Part shown: one piece after another, positions 32,061 through 43,689 of the stretch
How the letters are laid out: each line of letters opens with the position of its first letter
Numbering within the stretch: the stretch's first letter is position 1
Source of the DNA: Gigaspora margarita
Lineage: Eukaryota; Glomeromycota; Glomeromycetes; Diversisporales; Gigasporaceae
Reading direction: 5' to 3'
DNA length: 64,000 nucleotides
Assembly: GCA_009809945.1 (NCBI GenBank)
Contig: WTPW01000547.1
Coordinates: 281,680-345,679 of the forward strand
Position numbers and translations under genes: made by a program
The notes under the pieces: model-generated
Databases searched by the model: none
Told to the model about the DNA's origin: nothing
What the model saw: the letters and a program-made list of their open reading frames with translations, nothing else

Positions 32061-32388
32061 AAGGGTAGAGTATACTCTATGTTGATCACTTGTAAATCAC
32101 TTGTAAATTATGTAATTTGATTGACTAGTTTTGCGTATTATCCGCAAAATTTATTTATCACCTGCAAAATTTATTAACTTTGTAAGTAAATTTTTAACAT
32201 ACCAACTTAGTTAATATGGTTTTTTTTTATGTTTTAATAAAACAAATATTCAAAAGCAGGTTTAGTGATATTTTATAATGTTATATTTATTTTTATGCAA
32301 CTTATTCATAGTAATTGTATTGTGTAATCTGATTTACATAGTAGAGTTATAATTAGTATTATAAAAATAATCTATATATACTCTACCT
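32061..32388. mobile_element. Small TIR element, AAGGGTAGAGTATACT ends
   Basis: Starts AAGGGTAGAGTATACT and ends with the approximate complement TATACTCTACCTTT. No ORF. Directly adjoins the next element. Confidence 0.5.
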
Positions 32389-32390
32389 TT

Positions 32391-33766
32391 AAGGGTAGGG
32401 TAAACAAAGATCATTTTTAATAATGATCACATTGTAATCATATAAAATTAGGTGATGACCAATCAGAGTTGTAAACAACAATGATTCAACCAATCAGAAT
32501 TAGCAATTTTTGTGCGATATAAGTTAATTTGAGGTTATCTAAGTTTTTTTACTAGTGATATGGGCTGACCCTGGCTCATCAGCTGGGTTGGAGGATGGGC
32601 CAAAGATTGACCCACACCTTCACGGGCTGGGCAGGCCGACTAAGATAAGTTAGGATTTTAAATCAATCTATTTCTCAACCTTTTATTCGCTTTAATTTTA
32701 CTAGAAACTACCAATAGTTAGTCCATCAATAAGCTAATCCAAATTAATCTTTCTTAGTTCAATGGACAAATAAGAGCTTTTCTGACTGATTAATTAATTT
32801 TACTTCTTGTCAGACCACTAAATAATTTTTAAGGACTTAATTCCGCAGTTGACTTAACTGCTTATAATTACCAAATGGTAAGTTACTAAGATCATTGATG
32901 TAAGTTACTAGAACTTTTGGGCAAGTTGTCGAATTAGGTTGAAATTAATTATAGGTTCAGCTAGTATTAAGTCAATGTAATATCAGAAAATTCAGTATAA
33001 TAGACAGTCAACCAATATAAATACGAGAATTTTTTGTAGTAATTTGTTCAGTAAAATTACTGAAATTATTGTTAGAGATCATATTATAGGCATGGTTGGT
33101 AATTTTGGATTGACTAAAAATTTTTTAATAATATGGTCAGCCCGGTCAACTGGCCTGAGTAATTTTCTCAGCTAGGTTAGCCAAGCCTTTGGGATCAGCC
33201 CGTATCACTATTTTTTACCAATATACAAAGGTAGATTTTTTAAATAATATAGGGTCTAAAATTTTACTATAACTAATAGAAGAATTCAAATTATTTACAA
33301 CAAAATTTTGGGAAATACTGGCTATAATCTTGAAAAGTTTTATTAGAAGCATATTTTTGCTTTCTACAGTACGGGACAGTAAAAGACATCTAATCTATAC
33401 ATATAGACGCCAATTTTGGGTGCTTATATAATCAATACTAATTGGCTAATTATGTGCAATCAATTATGATTGGCTAAAAACCTATATATGTTTTCTTTTT
33501 TTCTATATTAAACGCCAATTTTTTGAACTCATATAAACTTTAATACTTTATAACTTCCTTTTTAACAGAAATATAGTTTATCTAAAAATCTATCAATTTG
33601 TCAGAAGGTTTTTTGATTTAATTTTTTAATTTTTTTTTAAAATAGTTATAACAATTTAAAGTTTTACTAATAATAAGTGGATATCTTTTACTGTCCAGTA
33701 CTGTATATAAAATTTTTTTGTACTCTGTAAATCATATGAAAATTGATCTACGTTTACCCTACCCTT
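32391..33766. mobile_element. 1.4-kb TIR element, AAGGGTAGGGTAAAC ends
   Basis: Inverted ends AAGGGTAGGGTAAAC (32391) and GTTTACCCTACCCTT (33752-33766). Contains GC-rich 'gggctgacc/ggtcagcc' stretches near 32560-32640 and 33140-33210 and a nested MITE (33367-33703). No ORF. Confidence 0.5.
33367..33703. mobile_element. 337-bp MITE, CAGTAC ends, TA target
   Basis: Inverted ends CAGTACGGGACAGTAAAAGA (left; one or two differences on the right) flanked by TA on both sides, as for Tc1/mariner-type insertion. Shares the CAGTAC start with the 28830 element. Confidence 0.75.
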
Positions 33767-34544
33767 AATTTCTTTTTGATTATATTGAATTAGTTCGGAT
33801 ATAATGATTATTTAAACCAAAACTTTAGGAAAAATAAATTTAAGAACACCAGAAATCATAACCAAAAAAAAAAATCAATAACTAGGGAACAGTTTTAAAT
33901 AATATCAATTGAAATATTTAAACTATTTAAGCAATTATTTCTTATTTAATTCTTATTTACATCAATTATTTGTAAGTTTAAAAATTTAAATTAAGTAAAA
34001 TTTTACTAATCTATTTATTTTTATTTAATTTTTTACTTGCTTTAATTTAATCAAAAGTAGAAAGATTGAACATACAATATTATATAGTACAAGAAAAATT
34101 GTTAGAGTACAAAAAGAAATTTTAAATAAGCAAATGTGTTACTGCTATACTGTAAACCCTAGAAAGAGTAGTCTTTTTTTTCTAACATGCAGTAATAATT
34201 ATACTATAATTTATACATAGTTTAAACATTTATAATTACAATAACAAATGCAAATAAAAAATTCTAAATTTATACTGCATGGCAATTTATTTACTGTAAT
34301 TTTGCATAATTTGTAATTTTTGTAAGATTGTAACTTTTGTAACACAACTCTATTCTAGACATAATCGATCGATAGATTATATAATTAAATCAGGTATATA
34401 GATTGTAAATCAGATGGTATGAGACTTAAAATGGTCAAAATTAGAGTGTTTAGAGTAGACAAAATAGCTAAAAATTTACTATTAACCCACTTCATACCTC
34501 TATTAGTATTATTCAGAGTCCTAGTTAGGGGTTATCTTTAAACC

Positions 34545-34924
34545 AGGACCCCAAATAATCTATTTAATATCATATTTGAAAAATTGCTAATAGAGGACCA
34601 TTTTTTAAAAAGGTTATATTTGAAAAGTAGGTATTGGATAAAAGTTATATTTGAAAACGGGTAATAGGCAAAATGAGTATATTTGAAAGAATACTAACGG
34701 GGTAAGTTTTTTAAATATTATATTTGAAAAGTGCTAATAAAAATAGTGAGCCGTCAGTTCAGAAATTTTTTTTTTGAAAGCTTATATTTTGAAAATTGGG
34801 AAGCAATACTAAACTAGCTACCTGATATTTGAAATATAGCTAATATATACCAAAGTAGAACCACTAACCAAAAAATTTTACTATGATCCTCAAATATAAC
34901 CTCTCATAGATTATTTGGAGTCCT
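34545..34924. mobile_element. hAT-like MITE, AGGACCC family, copy 2
   Basis: 380 bp. Ends AGGACCCCAAATAATCTA and complement. Flanks TTTAAACC (34537-34544) and CTTAAACC (34925-34932), an 8-bp duplication with one change. Internal 'atatttgaaaa' repeats. The element at 62891-63503 is the same subfamily in opposite orientation. Confidence 0.8.
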
Positions 34925-34932
34925 CTTAAACC

Positions 34933-35490
34933 ACTACTATTACCTACTTCTTGCCCTTGTGAATTTCCTTCATTCCTGGTACCTGGTCAGTCACTCTTCT
35001 GGATCCTTTTTCTAGTTGCATTTCTATTCCTAATCCAAAGACCCAGAAGAGTTGGTCAGCCTAGCATTAGGATACCATACAGTTTCACTCCTCTTGGTAT
35101 ATGCTTTTGAAACACATGTCCTTTTCCTTCAGTGCGACTCTAGCAGTCCGGTTGGTAGGGTCCTCAAACCCTTTTGTTATTGGTTTGCTTCTGGTCAGTT
35201 ACCATCCAAGATCCTTTTCCCTGGCACTGTCAAAAGTCAGTACTTTTCTACTCAGATCTTGCCAAGTGGGTTCCTTCTGCTAATTCCCAGGATTTGCATG
35301 CTTCTTTTTTCTTTATGTAACATTATACAAGTTAGTTGGCTCCCAATAACTTGGTATCGCCTGGGTTACAGATCAAAAATCCAATTAGTTAGAGCACAGA
35401 TTAGTTTCATAACACAAATGCAATTTTCAAAACCATCTCTAGTAGAATTCGAACTTTGCACCTGTCACTTGGCTATACTCTTTTCTTGTA
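34933..35490 (-). mobile_element. tRNA-headed retroposon copy, minus strand, old
   Basis: Reading leftwards from about 35490: tRNA-like head with B box GTTCGAATTC, then a body matching the 25215 element in order ('aaccg..ctgctagagtcg' against 'acctggccgccaggatcg'; 'ggaaaaggac'; 'ggctgaccaa'). The copy-2 MITE adjoins its 3' side. A 154-codon open frame at 35052-35516 on the + strand is a chance antisense frame of this copy. Confidence 0.7.
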
Positions 35491-35559
35491 TTTTGTATCA
35501 TATTACAATATATTAATTGATTAATAAAATTATAATAAATGCAAAAAAAAGTTTAAGTT

Positions 35560-35930
35560 TTTTTGCTTTATTTCATACAATATGTACTATGCCATATGGC
35601 AAATTATATATCAAATGGGTTTATCAGTTATAAAATTTTTGTTTTTTTATGAATTTTTTTTAAATTTTTTTTGTTCTTTTCATACAATACATACTATGCC
35701 AAATTGCATATTAGACATCAAATGGGCTTATGAAATTTTTGATTTTTTTGGATTTTTTTTTTGCTTCATTTAATACAATGTGTACTATGCTATATGACTA
35801 ATTATGCATCAAACGGGCTTATTAATTTTTTGTTTTTTTTTTTGTTTTTTTTTGTTTATTTATACAATGCTTACTATGTTATATAGCTAATTATGCATCA
35901 AATAGGCTTATAAAATTTTTTTTTTAACCT
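35560..35930. repeat. Tandem array in right arm of foldback element
   Basis: Three to four units with 'tactatgccatat', 'catcaaatgggcttat' and T-rich spacers; mirror of 31205-31500. Confidence 0.7.
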
Positions 35931-36410
35931 AAGTTATAACAATTTCTAAACTGTAAACTGTTGGGACAGATTACCCAACCCAGTCAGAACTACCAATAGA
36001 TAGTTTAAAGGGTGCCCATAGTCTAATAGGCTAGGTATAAATACTAAGAACTGAGTTCTAGAATAAGAGTAGGGCTCAAATAGAGTGCCCATATACAAAT
36101 AGATAGAGTAAGAATATAACTAGTAATCAGCCCTACCCGGCCTATGCAGAAGCCTACTAGTAATATCATACATGAAGTAATAATATGTTTTCTATTTTAC
36201 TGAACCCAAACATGTTCATGGACTTTTAAACTGAACCTGAACTGAACCTGAACTGAACCTAAACTGAACCCAGACTTGGTTTAAAAGTTTAATACCAAAC
36301 TCAAACTGAACTGGATTTTTAAAATTAAATCTGGTTCAGGTTCATTTTGAATTTGAACTGAACTCAAACTTAATACAATGTTCAGTTCAGTTTGGTTTTT
36401 CAGAATACTA

Positions 36411-39099
36411 CTTTATTGGCTAAGCATGACATGAACATTCTTGAAAAGGATAGTCAAAAAAAAAGGCTAAAGTATTAAAAAGAATAAAAAAAGAAAGGCT
36501 AAGAGTATTAAAAAAGATAAAAAAAAAGAAGGCTAGGGTATTGAAAAGGATAATCAGAAAGAGGAGGATAAGAGTAACAAAAAAGATTCTAAAAATAAAG
36601 ATTTTATTAAAAAATTTCTAACAGGAAATACTTTTTATAATTGTATCTTTAATTTTTAAAATTTTACAATATATTTAAATTTATATTTGCATGTATTTAA
36701 TTGCTTTTTTGATTTGTATTATTGCCTGAATTATAAGAATTTTAAATATATGCAGCATGAATAATTCTTTTTTGCTAAATAATATTGAACCAGAATTGAT
36801 ATTTGGTCAAAATTTTAATATTCAGCATTATGTCATTTTGTATTAAAAAATAACAGTCATAATTATATAAGTTGTTAGATATAATAATTTATATTCTATA
36901 TATTAAGTACCAGATATGCACAGTTACCTTTCTCTAATCTGGCCTTCTATATACTGAACTCTTTATATATCAAACTAAAACCTTCAGAACAAATAATTTA
37001 TATTTATTTACTTTGGATATACCAAATTCATATAATAAATTTTATAATCTAAATCCAAACACAAATTAATTAGCATATATAATATTTTATTTAAATAAAT
37101 TTATTTTGTATTATGAATAAAATTTAAGGCACAACAAAGATCTAGCTTATTTTTAAATTTATAACAATAAATAAATATGTTGTATTATTATATGTTCCCA
37201 AAATATTCTACCTTTTTTTAGCCAATTTTGAACATAAAAAAGCAGAAATAGCTTATAAAGTTATTTTTGGTCAATTAATTAAAATTACTACATAGTAAAG
37301 TTATAATTTTACTATTTAAATCAATTATAAATGCTTAAGTAAACTTATTAAGAGATCAAAATATGTTTATTTTAAAATTTTTATATAAATTAGATAATTT
37401 TTTATTATTTGACTTTTAATTATTATATTTAATGAATAAGTTATTTTAAAAAATTAATTTTTCTGTTAAACATAAAAATTAAAAGTCAAATAATAAAAAT
37501 TTCTCTGATTTATACTATATATTCATGAAATAAGCTACTTTTTTGGGCCAAAAATTACACAAAAAAATGTGGAGTAGCTTATTTTCAATTGTTAAATTTT
37601 TTGAAATATTAAAAAAAGTACTAATACAAAGTTGTCAAAATGAGTGAACTTTTTACTATAAGTGTATTTTGATGCCCTGAACAAGTTTACTTAATGGCAG
37701 TTTTGAGGTCTACTTAGTAAAATTTTGACTTTTATATGTAGTAACTACTAATGCATTTTTTGAGATTTTTGAAAAAAATCAGAGGGTAGCTTATTTTTAG
37801 AGTAGCTTATTTTCAGGATTATATGGTATAAAAACTTTTGAATATACATATTTTGATCTCTAAAATAAGTTTACTTAAGCGCTCATAATTGAGTTATAGT
37901 AAAATTATAATTTTACTATATAGTGAGTATAATCAATTGTAAGAGTAGCTTATTTTTGAAACTAGCTTATTTTTAGCTTATGTAAGGTTAATTTTATTGG
38001 TTACTCTTTATATAGCAAAATTTCTATTATTATTTGGTTTAAAAAAGAAATTTTGTATTTTGACCTTCCTCTATATCAAACAAAATCTCTTGGGACAGCC
38101 TGTTCAGATTAGAGAAAGGCAATTGTATAGAGTATAGATGAATATTGTTATTAACACATATTAGTGCTCCTATGAACCTGAACTGAACTAAATTTAGGTC
38201 AAGTTCAGGTTCAGGTTCAGGTTTAGTATTGAACTTTTAGAGCTGGTTCAGGTTCAGTTTAGGTTTAGTTCATAAGTTTCTGAACATGTTTAGGTTCAGT
38301 CTAGTGTTTATATGAACTAGTGACTCTAGGTTTGGGTCCAGGTATGGTCTAGTTCAGACTAGACTCAACCTCTAAATTTTATTATTTAAAACTTTATACT
38401 AAACTCAAACTAATAATAAGTTTGGTCGGGCTGGTCCAAATTTTGCAAACTAGTTTGAGTCTGAATAAAAATAAATGTATTTTTTGATACCAAACAAGTT
38501 TACTTAGAGTGAGAAGTATAAATCAGTTAGTAAATTTAGAGAATCATAGCATTTTGTATAATTTTATTAATAAATTATTAAAAATCATATTTTACATAAA
38601 ATTTTGCTAATTGATCATAACTTCTTGCACTTAGTAAACTTGTTCAGCACCAAAAAATACATCAAACCAGTATATTTTACTTAACTTTTCTTAAAATTTG
38701 TAGAAAGGATGCTTAATTTTAAAAAATTTTATCAAAAATTCAAAATTAAGAATCTTTTCTTCAAATTTTACTGAATAAGTTTGCTTAGTGAAGAAATTAA
38801 AATTATTAAAATTTAGATAATCATAGAAATTTGTATAATTTTATTTAATAAAATTATACAAATTTCTATGATTATCTAAATTTTACTAATTGATCCTAAT
38901 TTCTTGCACTAAGCAAACTTGTTCAGTACCAAAAAATACATCAAAATGATATATTTTATTTTACTTCTCTTAAAATTTGAAGAAAAGATGCTTAATTTTG
39001 GAAATTTTTATCAAAAATTCAAAATCAAGCATCTTTGACACAAATTTTAAGAAAAAAAATAAATTATACCAATATAATATATTTTTTAGTGCTAAACAA
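36411..39099. repeat. Non-coding MITE and simple-repeat tract left of gypsy element
   Basis: No gene seen. Contents: an A/G-rich run 36450-36600; a relative of the 30727 palindrome at about 37279-37510, truncated by a 'ctactttttt' / 'gtagcttattt' inverted-repeat block at 37515-37980; a GAACCTGAACTGAAC palindromic repeat at 38162-38320; and from 38488 an array of hairpin MITEs with 'caagtttactta' ends. Confidence 0.6.
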
Positions 39100-39582
39100 T
39101 GTTACAAGTGACTATTGTCTTCAATATAGTACTTGCAATACAACACACAGTGACAGGGATCTTGTAAGGGTCAGAGAAGATATGAAGCGGTGTGCAAGTG
39201 GGATATTACTTCACTAGAGCGGTTCGTTATATTTATTTATTAAGGGAGCAAGAGAGTATTTATTTGGCAAAGATATATTCTATTTATTTATAAGATAATA
39301 TTCAAGATAGATAACTATTCCTAAATATTAGGGGGAGAAGAGGGGAATCTGAGTCTGATATGGGGGAGGGAGAAAAGCTAGGGTTTATATACATTTTGCA
39401 AAGCTAAATAAATACTAAATATAATATAATAATAAAACTATAAAACGGTAAAACTGTAAAACTGTAAAACTGTAAAACTGTAAAACTGTAAAACTGTAAA
39501 ACTGTAAAACTGTAAAACTGTAAAACTGTAAAACTGTAAAACTGTAAAACTACGCTTTGGTCAAGCAACCTATTCTATAACA
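39100..39582 (-). repeat. 3' LTR (483 bp)
   Basis: Begins TGTTACAAGTG and ends CTATAACA on the + strand. Contains 12 exact copies of AAAACTGT (39450-39545) plus variants at both edges. Identical in layout to the other LTR except for eight extra repeat units (64 bp), which accounts for the whole length difference. Confidence 0.95.
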
Positions 39583-40343
39583 TTTCCGTCCCCTATAAGA
39601 ACGAACTCCGTGAGTTCCTGGGTCTAGCAATTTTTCAAAGTCATCAACAGATAATCTGGTTAAGTTATTAAGAGATAAATACTGGGTATAATATAATCGT
39701 GAAGGGTCTGTATCTTGAAAGACTTGGTAGGTTCATTTGGCTCCTTTTCAAAAGTTATAAGTTCGTCGTGTTCCAAAAGAGGTTTTAAAGAGTTTCTTAA
39801 TTTCTTTAAGGATTTTAGAATCTTCCTTAAATTCTTCTAGAAGTCATCCTAAATAGTAACAAGCTTCAAGTGTTCGAATTTGTTTTTCTCTTTGGCTTCC
39901 TCTAATTTCTTGGTTTAACCGATTTATGATTTCACTTGCTTGATCTTGCCATGCAAAAGTCAAGAGAGGACTTTCTCGTAAAGGAGTATTTTGTTTATCC
40001 TCGGTTAGGTCTTTAATGAGTTCTTTGAGAACAGCATCTGTTTCTAGTACAGTAGTTTGGATTTCATTAGTTAGAAGTTCACTTGAGGGAAGTAGTGGGT
40101 CGTTTCTTCATTAACTGTTTCTGGTTCTTCATGTAGTTCTATTTCTGTAGAGTGGCTCTGGTTCTGGTTTTCATTTTCTGTAGGGAACTGTACAGAAAGT
40201 AAAATATCTTTTCCGTCAGTTACTGCAACATGATTCCCAGTAATAACAAGACTGTTGTGACATGATATGGGGTCTTGGTTCCATTGTTTAACTAAATCTG
40301 CAAGGGCAATTAAGGTTTGAGGTTGCAGAGAAAAAGTTTCCAT
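39551..40343 (-). pseudogene. Gypsy 3' accessory ORF reading into the LTR
   Basis: Starts METFSLQPQTLIALADLV at 40343. One frameshift near 40085, then a coherent helical frame (VLKELIKDLTEDK, SEIINRLNQEIRG, DDFEKLLDPG) with three in-frame TGA, each where Arg would fit (YLG-stop-LLEEF, NF-stop-KGAK-stop-TYQ). The frame crosses the polypurine tract and ends about 30 bases inside the 3' LTR. No signal peptide or membrane segment, so not a typical envelope. About 260 residues; function unknown. Confidence 0.65.
39583..39594 (-). other. Polypurine tract
   Basis: On the minus strand AGGGGACGGAAA lies directly before the 3' LTR start TGTTATAG. This is the expected plus-strand primer site for reverse transcription. 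Confidence 0.75.
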
Positions 40344-40889
40344 TTCAAGAATTAAAGTTTATGTTATTACAAGAGAAAAGGGAAGGAGAAATGTTTCTAG
40401 TAATTTTAATGTTAAGACAAAGGTAGCTACTCTAAAAAAAATAAAAAAAAATTGTTATACATGTCAAATTAAAGAATAGGGCTTGTTTAATTGTTTCGCG
40501 GCGTCACTCATGTGACTTAAAAATCGTAATGTTGATCACATGACCAACAATCTTCTTGTCGATCAAAAATGCCGTCAAGTCAATTTGCGAGTCCCAATGG
40601 AGTTTTCATACTAAGATAAGCTTAGTAGAAAAGATGCGCAATCCTCTGCTGCGTATTCAGTCAAATTTTAGCTCAAACAGAGCAATATTGACTGACTTTA
40701 CTTAGTGGTAATCGTTCTGCGAAGTTAAAATCTGATTCTTATCTATATATCACTATATTATTTCTGTTTCTAATTTCAAAAAAAAAATGGGGTAGTCTAG
40801 ATTCGAAAAAAAAAATTATTTGTTGTACACAGTAAATTAAGGGGTTGAGGCTGTGTTTCCATCCGTTTTAAGAATTTCTTCCTAGAAAT
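40344..40889. other. Gypsy spacer between integrase and accessory ORF
   Basis: No coding sequence seen. A short 'gtcactcatgtgac' palindrome and nearby 'gatcacatgacc' lie near 40503-40545. Confidence 0.5.
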
Positions 40890-42176
40890 TCAGATGACAA
40901 TCATAGGTTGCCAATCTTGTTTCTCGTAGTACTTAACAAGACGATCACTATTGTAGTACTGCTTTAATGTTTTTCCATCCATTGTACACAGTTTATAGGT
41001 GCCATTATTTAATTTTTCCTTAACAATAAATGGTCCTATTCTTTTCTCTTCAAATTTTGCAGATCTAGAGGCTTCAATGTCCTTTCTTTGTACCCATACT
41101 TTATCACCAATTTCAAATTCTTCTTTCTGTATCTTGGAATCAAATCTAACTTTCTGTTTCTTTTGAGACTTAATTGTATTTTCTCTGGCATTGTTATGGT
41201 GGTAGGGTAATTCTTCAATTAATTCAAATGCTCTTTGGAGAATACTATCTTCTAGAGAGACTTCATCATCTGGTTCAACTGGATCTATAGGGATAACAGT
41301 TTCAATTGGTAAAATAGCTTGTCGACCATATACCAAATGAAAAGGAGTGTATCCTGTTGTTGCATGTCATTTGGTTCTGTATGCAAATAGAACAGCAGGT
41401 ATATGTGTATCCCATTCTGTATCTTTTTCTGTAACTTTTGCAAGAGAGTTACAAAGGGTTCTGTTTAATCTTTCAACCATTCCATTGGTTTGTGGGTGGT
41501 AAGGTGAAGAAAATATATGTTTTATCAAGAACTTTTCACATAGTATCCTCACAATTTCACTAACAAAATTCTTTCCATTATCTGAGAGTATCGTCTTAGG
41601 TACTCCATGTCTACAAACAATTTCTTCAAAAATAAACTTGGCTAAGGTTTCTGCACCTGCATCTGGTACAGCTTTAGCTTCTGGCCAGCGAGTAAGGTAA
41701 TTGGTAGCAACAATAATATAATGGTTATTTCAAGGAGTTATTGGGAGATGTCCAACTAAATCTATTCCTACACGCTCAAAGGCTCTTCCAACTTGGATAG
41801 GGTGGAGAGGTTCTTTTCTTTTACTTTTGCCTCGTTTCTGGCATATTTCACAAGAGCGAACATAGTTCTGAACATCTCTATACATTTGGTCCCAATAATA
41901 TCGTTCAGATATCTTATAATACATAGCATCTGTTCCTAAATGTCCCGCAGTAGGATGACTATGCATCATGTACAATATTGGTTCAACTTCAGTCCATTTG
42001 ATAACTCTAATTGGTTTGACTGGATCTTTTCTATTCTTTTTGTATAATAATTTATTTTTCACTTCATATCGTCTAGATTGATTAATAATTGTCCTTTTTT
42101 CATTGTCCGTTAAGTCAGGGGAGAGAGTGTCTGATTCTAAATACTCTAGTAGGTTTTGGTATTGGTCTAAATTCAT
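40890..42176 (-). pseudogene. Gypsy integrase
   Basis: Inserts element cDNA. Zinc domain HSHPTAGHLGTD with SCEICQ downstream (HHCC, 41855-41965). Core DDE: GIDLVGHLP (about 41760), LSDNGKNFVSE (about 41580) and NGMVERLNRTL (about 41480), all acidic residues kept. C-terminal part VWVQRKDIEASRSAKF, then GPFIVKEKLNNGTYKL. Two TGA interrupt it: TP-stop-NNHYII and RTK-stop-HATTGY. Confidence 0.92.
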
Positions 42177-43640
42177 GTGGGGTCAATAGTATGAGAGTGT
42201 GTCTGGATCGGTAATCTAGAGAGAGCATCGACATTCGAATGGATTCTTCCGGGTTTGTGTATAATAGTAAAATGATAGGGTTGGAGTTTCATGATCCAAC
42301 GACCTAAACGTCCTTTAGGTTGTGATGACTTTAGCCATTTGAGAGCAGAGTGGCCTGTGACTAAGGTAAAGTGACTTGTACCAAAATATTTATGGAAATG
42401 TTCGATGGCCCATACAATGGCAGCACATTCTAGTTCAGTGGCTCCATAATTCACTTCTTCCTTTTTCAAACTTTTACTAGCATAGGCAATTGGATGTTCC
42501 TTTTTATTATCAGAGAGTTGGCTTAAAGTGGCTCCAAATCCTTCGTAGGATGCATCTGTGGCAAGAATGAATTCTTTTCTATAGTTTGGGTAGATGAGGA
42601 TAGGGCAGTGGTCAATCAATGCTTTAATTCATCAAAAGCCTTTTGACATTTCATATCCCATTCATAGGCATTGTCCTTATACAGTAACTGGTTAAAAGGA
42701 TGAGCAATGGAAGAGAAATGTTTGATGAATCGTCTATAATATCCAGCGAGTCCCAAAAATAATTGTAGTTGTGTTATATTTTGGGGAGGTTGAATATTTT
42801 GTACAGCAATTATCTTGTCTGGATCTGGGGAGATTCCTTTTNCTTCTATAATNTGCCCTAGAAAAGGTAATCNTTTCATCCAAAAATTACATTTTTCTAT
42901 ATTCAATTTTAATCCAGCTTTCCTAATTCTAGTAAAGACTTCTCATAGATGCTTAATATGATCATCAAATGTTCGAGAGAAGACATTGGTATCATCTAGG
43001 TATACTACAACATACTTGTAGGCTATACCTTTATAAACCTGATTCATGAGGCGTTAAAAGGTAGCAGGGGCATTACACAATCCAAAAGGCATGACAATGA
43101 ATTCATAGGTTCCGTATCTGGTTATTAAAGCAGTTTTCTCTTTATCTTCTGGGTGTACTTTTACTTGCCAATATCCACTCATAAGATCTAAAGTGGAGAA
43201 GTAAGTAGCTCCAGCGAGAGAATCAAGCATTTCTTCAATTCGAGGTAAGGGGTATTGATTTTCTTGGTAACATTATTGAGCTTCTGGTAATCGATACAAA
43301 ATCTTTTCTTTCCATTTTTCTTGTTTACAAGTACAACAGGAGAGGCCCAAGGACTAGAGGACTCTCTAATTAATTTATTTTCTAACATTCATTGTACTTC
43401 TTCATTTATAAATGTTTGTTTAGTGAGGGGTACCATATAGGGTTGTGAGCTAATAGGGGGTCCATCATCAGTGAATATTCGATGAACAACTAGGTCAGTC
43501 CTACCTAGTTGGGTCATATCTTTTGCAAAGAGGTCTGCAAATTCAAGAAGCAATTGTCAAAATTGGGCTCCTTGACTAGTAGTAAGGGGTCCTACTTTTG
43601 GGCTAATTTCCTGAGTCATATATATTTCTCAAATGTTTCT
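42177..43640 (-). pseudogene. Gypsy reverse transcriptase and RNase H
   Basis: [28 protein letters not shown], motif C VVVYLDDTNVFSRTF (about 43005, catalytic Asp pair intact), [12 protein letters not shown]. RNase H: ATDASYEGFGATLSQ, then LVTGHSALKWL where the family has TDH (an A-to-G change at a catalytic position), and GRIHSNVDALSR. Breaks: EVQ-stop-MLENK and HL-stop-EVF (TGA, Arg expected), ATF-stop-RLMN (TAA, Gln expected), and one-base shifts near 43190 and 42617. Confidence 0.93.
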
Positions 43641-43689
43641 GGGTCTATAATTGTCTGTATCTTCGAGTAGTTTTCGATCATGCTCAGGA

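Larger units (their letters stand above)
30352..36410. mobile_element. Foldback-like element with about 1-kb inverted ends
   Basis: Left end TAGTGTTTCTAAAAACTGAA and right end (complement) TAGTATTCTGAAAAACCAAA match. The arms (30352-31500; 35545-36410) mirror each other in order: GAACC-type repeats, a 'ctattagactatgg' block, 'aaattgttataac', then about 110-bp tandem units. The interior holds other insertions and no transposase. No target duplication is obvious. Length 6.06 kb. Confidence 0.65.

Noticed and set aside
35052..35516. 154-codon plus-strand ORF
   Set aside because: Lies entirely in an antisense retroposon copy; homologous copies do not keep the frame.
39442..39553. CRISPR-like array (regular octamer repeats)
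   Set aside because: Octamers are directly abutting with no spacers, and lie in an LTR; a simple tandem repeat.
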